Notes: generated by a model not told the origin, from the letters alone. A stretch of DNA of 48,641 bases from JBGSWE01 sp049292975 (GCA_049292975.1 JBATRZ010000022.1:1-48641); one strand, 5' to 3'; shown: positions 39,560 through 48,253, numbered from the stretch's first letter. Numbers and translations are program-made.

Positions 39560-39573
39560 CCCATTTTATGTTG

Positions 39574-40251
39574 TCTAGGGTCAGACCCTAGAAATCGGCT
39601 AATTCATATTTTAAGTCGTCTAGAATCTCTTTTTGTGACTCATAGTCTGACACGAACAGGGCATATTTTTTACGATCCGAATCAAACATTTCAAGGACTC
39701 TCATAGGATTAACCCAGTCAGACTGATATTTTCCTTCGTAATAGGGAAGACTTGAATAAGGCCACCTCTTATAATTTTTTGGGTTTAAATGAATATAGCG
39801 GCTGATGTGTTGCAGGTAAGCATCTTGCTGTATATGGCTGGCACGAAAGCGACCCTGAAACACCGGACCTACGCGCTCGTACTTTGTATTAAAGTACATC
39901 CCATAAGAGGTGCATAAAGACTTGAGTAAATTACAGATTGCGTCTTCTTCTGTCTGGTAAAGCAGCAAATGAAAATGGTTGGGCATCAGACAAAAGGCAA
40001 GTAGTTCGACTTTGCCAAAGTAAGTAGGGTACGGACCGTTCTTTGGATGAATTTCTGGTTCGATAGAAAGGTAACGTTTGAGCATATTCAGGAAAACGCG
40101 GTAGTCTGCTTCATCACGAAAAACAAGCTCCTTGTTTATGCCCCGATTATAGACATGGTAAAAGCTCTCTGCTAAGTAGTACCTAACTGTGTTCCTTGCT
40201 GGCATAAACATAGTATACAATATTATTAAATTTCTAAGGTCAGAACCTAGA
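39574..40251 (-). mobile_element. REP-type (RAYT) Y1-transposase element with flanking hairpins
   Basis: Left hairpin TCTAGGGTCAGACCCTAGA (39574-39592, perfect) and right hairpin TCTAAGGTCAGAACCTAGA (40233-40251, two changes) bracket a single transposase gene in direct orientation, 17 of 19 positions equal. The left hairpin contains the stop codon of the gene, and the right one lies before its promoter and just upstream of mnmA. This matches domesticated IS200/IS605-like tyrosine transposases that move REP hairpins. Confidence 0.75.
39588..40205 (-). CDS. IS200-like (Y1/RAYT) transposase
   Basis: 205 residues of the HUH single-strand transposase family. The N-terminus YYLAESFYHVYNRGINKELV is typical of REP-associated members; the metal-binding HUH reads MPNHFHLLLY; GPVFQGRFRASHI and YLQHISRYIHLNP carry the C-terminal helix with the nucleophilic Tyr. 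It cuts and rejoins single-stranded hairpins. ATG 40205 is chosen because TATACT (40217-40212) ends 6 nt before it on this strand; an in-frame ATG three codons upstream is also possible. All motifs are intact, so it may be active. Confidence 0.88.
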   Translation of the reverse strand: MPARNTVRYYLAESFYHVYNRGINKELVFRDEADYRVFLNMLKRYLSIEPEIHPKNGPYPTYFGKVELLAFCLMPNHFHLLLYQTEEDAICNLLKSLCTSYGMYFNTKYERVGPVFQGRFRASHIQQDAYLQHISRYIHLNPKNYKRWPYSSLPYYEGKYQSDWVNPMRVLEMFDSDRKKYALFVSDYESQKEILDDLKYELADF

Positions 40252-40279
40252 AAAATCATAATGATGTTATAATATTGTT

Positions 40280-41530
40280 ATGTCGAAGAAAGTTTTTGTG
40301 GGGCTTAGCGGCGGGGTGGACTCAAGCGTGGCCGCGGCTCTGCTTGTCCGGCAGGGCTATGACGTTACTGGCGTGTATATGAAAAACTGGAGCCAGGACA
40401 TACCAGGTTTTGAGTGCCCGTGGAAGCAGGATTTTGCGGATGCCAAGCGCATTGCCGTGCACTTAAATATCCCCTTCAAGACGTATGATTTTGAGACCGA
40501 ATACCGCCAGACAGTCGTGGACTACATGATAGAAGGCTACAAGGCCGGCCGTACGCCCAATCCTGACATCATGTGCAACCAGGAAATCAAATTCAAGCTG
40601 TTCTTAAAGACTGCTTTAGCGGATGGTGCAGATTATGTTGCCACCGGCCACTACGCCCGTGTCTGGCACGAATCAGATGCGGATAGCATTGTCGAAGCCT
40701 CCGGTCCGAGATTGCGGCTCTTTTCTGGCGCAGCGAGCTCAGCTAGCTGGCAGAAAAAAAACAGACCATACCAGTCAATGCATTCAGATACATCTCCTTT
40801 GCGGTCCTCAACTTCTTCGCGCTCTCCATCATCTGATGCGCCCCAGCCAGGAGCTCGCTTATTAAAAGCTATCGACGGCAACAAGGATCAGACGTATTTT
40901 CTCTACCGGGTGGATGAAGCCGCGCTGCGCAAAACCCTGTTTCCGCTGGGCGGGTTTACCAAACCCGAGGTACGCAAGTTGGCAGAAGAATTTGGCCTGG
41001 CTACGGCTAACAAGAAAGAGAGTATGGGCATCTGTTTCATTGGCAAAGTCGGTATCAAGGAATTCCTGTTGCACGAATTAGGTGAACAGCCGGAGGGCGA
41101 TATCATTGACCAGAACGGCCGCGTGCTGGGGCGTCACGACGGCGCTATTTTCTACACCATCGGCCAGCGTCACGGCCTGGGCGTGGGTGCCGGTTTGCCG
41201 TACTACGTGGTGGGCAAGGACATGGCCAAGAATGAGGTCTACGTAACCACTAATCTGCAGGACGAACGGCTTTGGAGCAATACGCTAAATTTAACGGACG
41301 TGCATTGGATAAGCAGCCAGCCGGCAGACGGATTAGCGGTGCAGGTGCGCACACGCCACAGGGCACCGCTGGTAGCGGGCACGCTTGCAGCCGTAGCGTC
41401 ATTAGGGGCAAAAAACAGCCAAACTACGCTACAGTTAGCGTTATCAGATGACATCCGCGCCCTCACCCCTGGGCAGTCGGCTGTTTTATATCAGGACGAA
41501 ATAGTCCTTGGCGGCGGCATCATTGTCTGA
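40280..41530 (+). CDS. mnmA: tRNA 2-thiouridylase MnmA
   Basis: Thiolates U34 of tRNA-Glu, -Gln and -Lys. The ATP-binding loop GLSGGVDSSV, first catalytic Cys in CNQEIKF (Cys99), ATGHYARV, DGNKDQTYFLYRV and second Cys in SMGICFIGKVG (Cys252) are present. The two Cys are 153 residues apart against 97 in E. coli, because about 55 residues rich in Ser and Pro are inserted between ATGHYARV and LLKAIDGNKDQT; the insert is palindromic DNA. The sulfur probably comes from the cysteine desulfurase at 22447. TATAAT (40268-40273) ends 6 nt before ATG 40280, leaderless. Confidence 0.95.
   Translation: MSKKVFVGLSGGVDSSVAAALLVRQGYDVTGVYMKNWSQDIPGFECPWKQDFADAKRIAVHLNIPFKTYDFETEYRQTVVDYMIEGYKAGRTPNPDIMCNQEIKFKLFLKTALADGADYVATGHYARVWHESDADSIVEASGPRLRLFSGAASSASWQKKNRPYQSMHSDTSPLRSSTSSRSPSSDAPQPGARLLKAIDGNKDQTYFLYRVDEAALRKTLFPLGGFTKPEVRKLAEEFGLATANKKESMGICFIGKVGIKEFLLHELGEQPEGDIIDQNGRVLGRHDGAIFYTIGQRHGLGVGAGLPYYVVGKDMAKNEVYVTTNLQDERLWSNTLNLTDVHWISSQPADGLAVQVRTRHRAPLVAGTLAAVASLGAKNSQTTLQLALSDDIRALTPGQSAVLYQDEIVLGGGIIV
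40672..40837 (+). repeat. Palindromic in-frame insertion inside mnmA
   Basis: ATCAGATG (40672-40679) pairs with CATCTGAT (40830-40837); next GGA-t-AGC (40681) pairs with GCT-c-TCC (about 40821) and CGAAG (40693) with CTTCG (about 40814). Within lies TTTTCTG-gcg-CAGC (40721-40734) with GCTG-g-CAGAAAA (40746-40757). The coordinates match the extra 55 codons of mnmA, which are Ser-rich and unlike the rest of the protein. Confidence 0.6.
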
Positions 41531-41767
41531 TTCTACTCACGCCGGCAGGCAAGACCAAGGCAAAACCGGAGCTTCGCCTGCCTCTTGGCTATTTCCCGCT
41601 TGGCCTGCAGCGGTACTTGTAGAGCAGTATTCAGATACAGCCCTGCAAGTGTCCTGAGTCGTGACCTTTTGCATGCAAGGTGCTTTGCGCCTTGACTGTA
41701 AAAGGGGTTCATGCCGGCCGCACGAGAACTAGCGCACGAGAACTAGCTCAAGTGTGAGCAGAATCAG
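41527..41767. repeat. Nested palindrome after mnmA, D-type repeat
   Basis: CTGATTCTACTCAC (41527-41540, overlapping the mnmA stop) pairs with 41754-41767 in 13 of 14 positions. GGCAGGC (41544-41550) pairs with GCCTGCC (41576-41582). TCTTGGCTATTTCC near 41583 and GAACTAGCTCAAG near 41740 are shared with the element at 38401. The rest of 41531-41821 contains no gene that I can support. Confidence 0.75.
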
Positions 41768-41821
41768 GTCTTTTCTTAAGTGAAGAACTCGCTTATGCTA
41801 GAGGCACTAGACGGGGTCAAT

Positions 41822-43003
41822 ATGAAGAAACTGAGCAAACTAAGCATAATCATGGCGGCAGGATTACCGCTGCTTGCTGGCGGTATTGCGGCTGGCTTTA
41901 TCTTGCTGGGCAAACGGGGAGAAAAGCCCGGCCAGGCTGCATCAAGCCAGACGGCAGCGCTGCACGAACCCGCGCTTAAGACAGAAGACATCACGGATGG
42001 CTTATCTCATGTTTGGGATATGGTGTTCGTAGATGATGACATCATGGTGTTCGATGAGCGCAGCGGCAACTTGCGAGGCGCGGACGTAAGCACTAAGTCA
42101 GATTGGCAGATTGCTACTGTACCGAATGTCCGTGCCGAGGGCGAGGGCGGCCTGCTTGGTCTGGCCAGAGACAATGAATTTGCCGCCAATCGCTACATGT
42201 ATGCCTGCTACAACGCTGCCGGCAGCAAGCGTGCGGTGAAGGTGACGCGCTTCAAGCTGGCGGCAGATTATAAGACGGCCAGTGAATTCACAGATATAAT
42301 TAATGACATACAAAGCCAGGGCGGGAGGCACTCGGGTTGCCGTATGGTCATGGACCAACACGGCGTGCTATGGATAGGAACAGGTGATTCGGCTATCGGC
42401 ACGGCCGCTCAGGACAAACGCAGCCTGGCAGGCAAGCTGCTGCGCGTTACCCGCGATGGTAAGGCGGCCGAAGGCAATGCTGGCGCCGGTTTTGACGCGC
42501 GTATTTTTAATTACGGCCACCGTAATATTCAGGGCTTAGTGCTGCTGCATACAAAGTTGGCTAACGGTGCCATTGGCTTATCCTCGGAGCACGGTCCGGA
42601 CAAGCAGGATGAAGTGAACTGGGTGATGCCCGGCAACTTTGGCTGGGATCCGGTGGGCAGCGCCTACAACGAATCTGTGCCAATGACCGACAAAGCCAAA
42701 TATCCTGATGCAATAGATGCGGTCTGGAACTCAGGCAGCTCGACGGTTGCTGTATCAGGCATGACTTTTCTGACCAACAGCCGCTGGAGCCAGTACCAGG
42801 GCTGGTTGGCTATGGCTACGCTGAAGGGCCAGCATGTGCGTCTGCTGCAGATAAACGGTGACGGCTCGGTGGTGAACGACAAAAAAGTACTAGAAGATTT
42901 TGGCCGTATCCGTACGGTGGTAGAAGGCCCAAACGGTGACCTGTATTTGGCAACCGACAATGGCAGCGGCCAGGACAAAATCATCCGAGTCATTCCCGAA
43001 TAA
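41822..43003 (+). CDS. Membrane-anchored PQQ-type sugar dehydrogenase-like protein
   Basis: 393 residues. An N-terminal membrane helix (IIMAAGLPLLAGGIAAGFIL) anchors a six-bladed propeller of the glucose/sorbosone dehydrogenase (GSDH, YliI-like) family: EGEGGLLGLARDNEFAANRY, GGRHSGCRMVMDQHGVLWIG with GTGDSA, FNYGHRNIQGLVL, SEHGPDKQDEVNWV and GNFGWDPVG. Related enzymes oxidise aldoses with PQQ; here no PQQ genes are seen and the organism probably cannot make it, so binding without redox activity is possible. ATG 41822 is preferred; a frame from 41780 exists but lacks signals. Confidence 0.82.
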   Translation: MKKLSKLSIIMAAGLPLLAGGIAAGFILLGKRGEKPGQAASSQTAALHEPALKTEDITDGLSHVWDMVFVDDDIMVFDERSGNLRGADVSTKSDWQIATVPNVRAEGEGGLLGLARDNEFAANRYMYACYNAAGSKRAVKVTRFKLAADYKTASEFTDIINDIQSQGGRHSGCRMVMDQHGVLWIGTGDSAIGTAAQDKRSLAGKLLRVTRDGKAAEGNAGAGFDARIFNYGHRNIQGLVLLHTKLANGAIGLSSEHGPDKQDEVNWVMPGNFGWDPVGSAYNESVPMTDKAKYPDAIDAVWNSGSSTVAVSGMTFLTNSRWSQYQGWLAMATLKGQHVRLLQINGDGSVVNDKKVLEDFGRIRTVVEGPNGDLYLATDNGSGQDKIIRVIPE

Positions 43004-43212
43004 ACGGTAGCTTTGTCTTTGGCACATCCCGGGTCCGATTTGGGATAACAGATATTATCTGTGTTATTCCAAACCGGTGCCCGTTTCGGCTAAAAAACCT
43101 GTGCCCGGATGCACATCGTATGTTAATACGCCTCCGCTCCGGTGCCCGGTAATTTGACCGAGCTGCACTCAAACACGAAGCTACGCTGTTTGTTGAACGT
43201 ATCCACCTCTGT
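43004..43212. other. Hairpin-rich gap upstream of alaS
   Basis: Contains ATAAC-ACAGATA-like/TATCTGT-GTTAT stem (43043-43070), CGTAT-GTTA-ATACG near 43120, and GTAGCTT (about 43007) able to pair with AAGCTAC (about 43180). GGTGCCCG occurs three times in slightly different forms. No gene is supported. Confidence 0.45.
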
Positions 43213-43218
43213 TATAAT
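43213..43218 (+). promoter_or_regulatory. -10 box of alaS
   Basis: A perfect TATAAT ends 8 nt before ATG 43227, giving a leaderless or nearly leaderless mRNA. No Shine-Dalgarno is present. Confidence 0.6.
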
Positions 43219-43226
43219 CATTAGAT

Positions 43227-45110
43227 ATGACCGCACAAGACATACGCCAGGCTTATTTGGAATTCTTTGAGACGATGGACCATAAGCAGATTGCCCGGGC
43301 GCTGCTGGTGCCGTACAACGACCCGACAACCCTGTTTACCGGCTCCGGCATGCAGCCGCTTATCCCGTATTTGCTGGGCGAGCCGCACCAGGACGGCACC
43401 CGTTTGGTAGACAGCCAGACCTGTCTGCGCGCCCAGGATATTGAGGACGTCGGCGACAACCGCCACACCACCTTCTTTGAAATGTTGGGCAACTGGAGCT
43501 TAGGTGATTATTTTAAGGCCGAGCAGCTGCCGTGGTTCTTTAGTTTCCTGGTAGACAAGGTTGGCCTGGACCCAAGCCGGCTCTATGTCACCTGTTGCAG
43601 CGGCTTCCCGGAATATAACGTACCCAAAGATACCGAAAGCGCCGGGCTATGGAGCAAATTGTTTGCAGGCAAGGGCATAAGCAACAAGCAGGTGGAGATT
43701 GGTTCTGAAGAAAACGGCTACAAGACCGGTGAGCAGGGCGGCCGGATTTTCTTTTATGACGAGAAGAACTGGTGGAGCCGCAACGGTGCACCAAAAGACG
43801 TAAAAGTTGGTGAACCCTGCGGGCCGGATTCGGAAGTCTTTTATCTATTCGAGCACATCCAGCACGACACCTCCTACGGCGAACACTGCCACCCCAATTG
43901 CGACTGCGGCCGCTACATGGAAATAGGCAACTCGGTTTTTATGGAATACCTGCGCACCGATAAGGGCTTTGAGCTGTTACCTAACAAAAATGTAGACTTT
44001 GGCGGCGGCCTGGAGCGTATCGCCGCGGCTAAGCTTGATACGTCTGACGTGTTTAAAATTAGCTTGCTCTGGCCCATCATCGAAGCGCTAGAGAAACTTA
44101 GCGGCAAGAAATATGAGAGTCACCGCGGGAGCATGCGCGTTATCGCTGATCACCTGCGGGCCGCCGTATTTTTAGCGGTGGACGGTGTAAGCCCAAGCAA
44201 CAAAGAACAAGGGTATGTGATGCGCCGCTTGGTGCGGCGGGCTATCCGCTTTGCTTTTGAGCTGGGTATTGAGCAGAACTTCCTGGAGCACGTCGTGCCG
44301 GTTATTACTGATTTATACAAGCCGGATTTTCCAGAAGTAGCCGAAAATAGCGATAAAGTCGCAGAAATTATGCTTAAGGAAGAGCGGGTATTCCGCAGCA
44401 CGCTGCGCGCCGGTGTGCGCGAGTTCGGCAAGCTGACTGCAAATGGCCTGACGGGTGCCGAAGTCTTCAAGCTGTATGACACCTATGGTTTCCCGCTGGA
44501 GCTTAGCCTGGAAGAGGCTTATAAGCAGGACGTAAAAGTATCCGATACCTGGCGCGAAGAATTTGAGCGTCTAATGAAACAGCAGCGCGAGCGCAGCCAG
44601 ACAGCCGCCAAGGGCACCTTTAAGGGCGGTCTGGGCGGCCAAAGCCTTAGCCACAAGAAGTACCACACGGCCACGCACCTGATGTACCAGGCCCTGCGCG
44701 ATGTTCTGGGCAGCCATGTCATCCAGCGCGGCAGCAATATCACCGAGGAGCGCCTGCGTTTTGACTTTAGCCACCCCGAAAAAGTAAGCCGCGAACAATT
44801 AGATAAAGTAGAAAAGATCGTGAACGGCCAGATTGCCAAGGATTTAAAAGTATCGTGGGCCGAGTATCCCACCGCTGAAGCCACCGGCCCCTTGGGCGCA
44901 CTGGGGCAATTTGGCGACCGTTACGGCGATACCGTCAAAGTGTTCAAGATGATAGCCGATGGTGCCGATAAGCCGTTTAGCTTTGAGATCTGCGGCGGCC
45001 CGCACGTGGATAATACCTTGCAGCTCTTCGAAGGCGGCAAAAAGTTCAAGATTATTAAGGAAGAAGCGTCAAGCGCCGGTATCCGCCGCATAAAGGCGGT
45101 GCTTCAGTAG
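43227..45110 (+). CDS. alaS: Alanyl-tRNA synthetase (without C-Ala domain)
   Basis: Charges tRNA-Ala, which also supplies the alanine on tmRNA. 627 residues against about 870 in E. coli. Catalytic domain: FTGSGMQPLIPYLLG, CLRAQDIEDVGDNRHTTFFE, MLGNWSLGDYFK, NVDFGGGLERI. Editing domain: H-x3-H as HTATH (480-484) and C-x3-H as CGGPH (589-593; usual form is CGGTH). It ends just after the editing domain (ASSAGIRRIKAVLQ), so the C-Ala dimerisation and tRNA-bridging domain is missing, as in several other minimal CPR enzymes. Confidence 0.95.
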   Translation: MTAQDIRQAYLEFFETMDHKQIARALLVPYNDPTTLFTGSGMQPLIPYLLGEPHQDGTRLVDSQTCLRAQDIEDVGDNRHTTFFEMLGNWSLGDYFKAEQLPWFFSFLVDKVGLDPSRLYVTCCSGFPEYNVPKDTESAGLWSKLFAGKGISNKQVEIGSEENGYKTGEQGGRIFFYDEKNWWSRNGAPKDVKVGEPCGPDSEVFYLFEHIQHDTSYGEHCHPNCDCGRYMEIGNSVFMEYLRTDKGFELLPNKNVDFGGGLERIAAAKLDTSDVFKISLLWPIIEALEKLSGKKYESHRGSMRVIADHLRAAVFLAVDGVSPSNKEQGYVMRRLVRRAIRFAFELGIEQNFLEHVVPVITDLYKPDFPEVAENSDKVAEIMLKEERVFRSTLRAGVREFGKLTANGLTGAEVFKLYDTYGFPLELSLEEAYKQDVKVSDTWREEFERLMKQQRERSQTAAKGTFKGGLGGQSLSHKKYHTATHLMYQALRDVLGSHVIQRGSNITEERLRFDFSHPEKVSREQLDKVEKIVNGQIAKDLKVSWAEYPTAEATGPLGALGQFGDRYGDTVKVFKMIADGADKPFSFEICGGPHVDNTLQLFEGGKKFKIIKEEASSAGIRRIKAVLQ

Positions 45111-45185
45111 GAGCCGGCAAGGGCAACCAAAACATCCGGCCGGTCAGCCGGTCCTCAGGGACGTCCGTGTTACAATGATACGGAT

Positions 45186-46475
45186 ATGCTTAAGAATTTT
45201 AAGCGGCCGTCTTTAGGCCGCTCCAGGCAGTCAGAGGGTAATGTGCAAAGCCACATCATCGGGCTTGATATTGGCACCGAAAATGTCAAGGCGCTGATAG
45301 GCCGCGTCAAGGGCGACGGCATCGAAATCGTCGGTGTGGGCCGCGCCCACCAGCATCTGGCCGATATGCAAGCCGGAGCCATTGCCGATATAGCTAGCGT
45401 GGTGAGCAATTGCGATGAAGCCCTGGCCCAGGCCGAGAATATGGCCGGCGTGTCGGTTAAAAGCGCTGTTATCGGCATTGCCGGTGAGCTGGTAAAGGGC
45501 ACGACTACCATCGTCAAATTCACCCGCAAAGAACCAAGCAAGCCGCTGGATATGCCGGAGATAGAACGTATCATCGGTATGGTGCAGGCGCGGGCGCTTG
45601 ATAAGGCCAAGGCACAGCTAGCCTGGGAGCTTGGCGGCAAGGAAGTCGAGATACGCCTGGTAAACAGCGCTTTGGTAAGCATTACCATTGACGGTTATGT
45701 AGTCAGCAGCCCGCTTGGGTTCCAGGGCCGCGATGTCACCATACAGCTGTATACCGCTTTCGCGCCGCTTATTCACATCGGTGCGCTGGAACGCACTGCC
45801 GCCGAGCTGGATCTGGATCTGCTGGCCGTGGCAGCCGAACCATTCGCGGTGTCGCGCAGCGTCATCGGCAACGACCCAAACGCCAACATGAGCGCTATCC
45901 TGATGGATGTTGGCGGCGGAACCACCGATATTGCCGTCCTGAACGAAGGCGGCGTGGAAGGCACCAAGATGTTTGGCATTGGCGGCCGGGCATTTACTCG
46001 CAGTATCGAGCGCGATTTGGCGACAGATTTTAGCCAAGCCGAAATACTCAAGCTGGCTGTGGATAGCAGCAAAGTCCCGCAGCACAAAAAAGAACAGGTG
46101 CGTGACGCCCTGAAGAAAACACTGGACGTCTGGATATCCGGTGTAGAGCTGGCACTTGGCGAGTTTACCAAGCTAGACCACCTGCCGCACCGTATCCTGC
46201 TATGCGGCGGCGGTTCGTCATTGCAGATGCTTATGGATACATTGTCCGGCGGTGATTGGTACAAGAGCCTGCCGTTTACGCGCCGCCCCGTGGTGGAGCA
46301 CATCGAGCCCGGGCAGGTAGCAGGCATCATTGACAAAACCGGGGCCGCGGGCGACCATACATACATAACGGCAATGGGACTCCTAAGGGTGGGGCTGGAT
46401 ACATTGAACCAGCAGGATCCGCAGCACAAGGCCGGCTCGATCAAGGAAAGAATCAACAGATTATTAAGCGTTTAA
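45186..46475 (+). CDS. FtsA-like actin-family ATPase
   Basis: 429 residues of the actin/Hsp70 ATPase fold: phosphate-1 LDIGTENVKALIG, an inserted 1C-type domain (about 80-200), phosphate-2 LMDVGGGTTDIAVLN, and adenosine loop ILLCGGGSSLQ. The C-terminus SIKERINRLLSV is a short amphipathic helix like the membrane anchor of FtsA. It could tether FtsZ filaments at division; PilM-type pilus ATPases share the fold and are the alternative. TACAAT (45171-45176) ends 9 nt before ATG 45186. It is followed by a membrane protein gene 14 bp downstream. Confidence 0.82.
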   Translation: MLKNFKRPSLGRSRQSEGNVQSHIIGLDIGTENVKALIGRVKGDGIEIVGVGRAHQHLADMQAGAIADIASVVSNCDEALAQAENMAGVSVKSAVIGIAGELVKGTTTIVKFTRKEPSKPLDMPEIERIIGMVQARALDKAKAQLAWELGGKEVEIRLVNSALVSITIDGYVVSSPLGFQGRDVTIQLYTAFAPLIHIGALERTAAELDLDLLAVAAEPFAVSRSVIGNDPNANMSAILMDVGGGTTDIAVLNEGGVEGTKMFGIGGRAFTRSIERDLATDFSQAEILKLAVDSSKVPQHKKEQVRDALKKTLDVWISGVELALGEFTKLDHLPHRILLCGGGSSLQMLMDTLSGGDWYKSLPFTRRPVVEHIEPGQVAGIIDKTGAAGDHTYITAMGLLRVGLDTLNQQDPQHKAGSIKERINRLLSV

Positions 46476-46489
46476 TCAGATAGATATTT

Positions 46490-48172
46490 ATGCCCGCAAG
46501 CAACAAACAAACGATATACATAGATGTAGATGACGAGATAACCTCTATCATCGAGAAAGTAAAGGCCAGCCCCAGCAAGATCGTGGCGCTAGTCTTGCCG
46601 AAGCGTGCCGCCGTACTGCAGAGCGTGGTGAACATGAAACTGCTTAAAAAGGCAGGTACCGCGGCCAAGAAGAACATCGTGCTTATCACCAGCGAGAAAG
46701 GCCTGCTGCCGCTGGCCGGCGTGGCCGGGCTGCACGTGGCCAAGAGCCTGCAAAGCAAGCCGGTTATCCCGCCGCTACCCGCCGTGCTTAACGAAGAAGA
46801 CGCAGAAGCTGCCGTGCCGGCTAATGACGAACCGCTGCTGGATAAGACAGCCACCATCGGTGCGCTGGCAGCTGCCTCTGCCATAGACGATGATGGTACC
46901 GAGACGATTGAACTGGACAATATGGATATTGACCCCTCGCCCGCAGCGGCCATTACTTCCAAAGCCAAGAAATTGAAGCGCCTGAAGGTGCCGAACTTTG
47001 AGCGCTTCCGCCTGGGCTTTTTCCTGGCCGGACTTGGTGCAGTGCTGTTGCTGGTGTTCTGGTACTTTGCGGCCATCGTCATGCCGCGCGCCAAGGTAAC
47101 TATTACCACCAATACAACATCGGCGGTGAGCTCATTTGACTTTTTGGCCAGCACCTCGGCCAGCCTAGACGTAAACAACCGCAAACTGCCCGCCACCCAG
47201 CGCGAAATCAAGAAATCAGACAGCGAAAAAGTGGCCGCGACCGGCCAGAAAGACATGGGCACCAAGGCCGAAGGCGAAGTAACCTTGTCGATTCCGTGTG
47301 CCAGCGTCAGCGGCGGCCCGCCCACCGTTCCGGCGGGTACAGCCGTGAGCAGCGGCGGCCTTAACTTTATTACCCAAAGCTCGGCTACCCTGAATGAGGC
47401 AGCCTTTAGCCCTTGCCGTTTTACCAAAAAGGTTGAGGTATTGGCCGCCCAGAACGGCGACAGCTATAACCTGGCCAGCGGCAATACATTCGCGGTGGCT
47501 GGTTTCTCCACGGTAACCGGCAGTAACGCGGCGGCCTTTAGCGGCGGCACCAGCAGGATAGTCAAGGTAGTCAGCCAAAAGGACATTGATGATGCAGTCA
47601 CGACCATCAAGACCCGCCAGGAAGCCGCCGCCGATGAGTTAAAGGCTGCCCTGGAAGGTGAGGAGTTGTTCGCGCTGTCTGAAACGCGTAAAGCCGGCGA
47701 GAGCAAGACGGCCGCGGCACCCGCACTTGATGCCGAATCAGAAAACACCACCGTGACGCTCGAAACTACCTACACCATGCTAGGTATCAACCGCGATGAC
47801 CTGAGCCAGCTGGTCAAGAAGGATGTAGAAGGCGAACCGTCGTTAGAGGGCCAGGCGGTATCGGATGACGGCATAGACCGAGCGGTTATGCGCATCAATA
47901 ACCAGCCCAGCGCGGGCGAAGCCTTTATAAGCTTCCGCACCTCAGTAACAGCGGGGCCTAAGATAGACGAGACGGTTATCAAAGAAAACATCCGCGGCAA
48001 GAAGCGCGGCGAGGCCGAGGCCTACATCAAGGCGCAACCTGGCGTCGTAGACGCCGTGATAGACTACAGCCCGTTCTGGGTATATACCACCCCCAAGGCT
48101 GCCAGCAAAATTACCGTGGTAATTGAAAAGTCAAGCGATAGCACCAGCACCGGTTCTGCAAGTGATGAGTAG
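46490..48172 (+). CDS. Membrane-anchored baseplate J-like protein (CPR type)
   Basis: 560 residues. The first 70 (YIDVDDEITSIIEKVKASPS, then KIVALVLPKRAAVLQSVVNM) form an N-terminal alpha/beta domain found in CPR proteins annotated as baseplate J/gp47-like; a variable acidic linker follows; one membrane helix lies at about residues 182-203 (LGFFLAGLGAVLLLVFWYFA). The outer part is beta-rich (VTLSIPCASVSGGPPTVPAG). No phage gene lies nearby. It is probably cotranscribed with the FtsA-like gene. Its role in the cell envelope is unknown. Confidence 0.75.
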   Translation: MPASNKQTIYIDVDDEITSIIEKVKASPSKIVALVLPKRAAVLQSVVNMKLLKKAGTAAKKNIVLITSEKGLLPLAGVAGLHVAKSLQSKPVIPPLPAVLNEEDAEAAVPANDEPLLDKTATIGALAAASAIDDDGTETIELDNMDIDPSPAAAITSKAKKLKRLKVPNFERFRLGFFLAGLGAVLLLVFWYFAAIVMPRAKVTITTNTTSAVSSFDFLASTSASLDVNNRKLPATQREIKKSDSEKVAATGQKDMGTKAEGEVTLSIPCASVSGGPPTVPAGTAVSSGGLNFITQSSATLNEAAFSPCRFTKKVEVLAAQNGDSYNLASGNTFAVAGFSTVTGSNAAAFSGGTSRIVKVVSQKDIDDAVTTIKTRQEAAADELKAALEGEELFALSETRKAGESKTAAAPALDAESENTTVTLETTYTMLGINRDDLSQLVKKDVEGEPSLEGQAVSDDGIDRAVMRINNQPSAGEAFISFRTSVTAGPKIDETVIKENIRGKKRGEAEAYIKAQPGVVDAVIDYSPFWVYTTPKAASKITVVIEKSSDSTSTGSASDE

Positions 48173-48253
48173 AGCTACTCCTGCAATGTATTTTAATTAC
48201 GTAAGCCAACTTACACGGGCAGAGGGCGGCTGCCTTTGTGACGGGGTGAATGT

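Noticed and set aside
46453..47427. 324-codon minus-strand ORF opposite the baseplate J-like gene
   Set aside because: Low-complexity shadow of the Ala/Ser-rich plus-strand gene without start signals.
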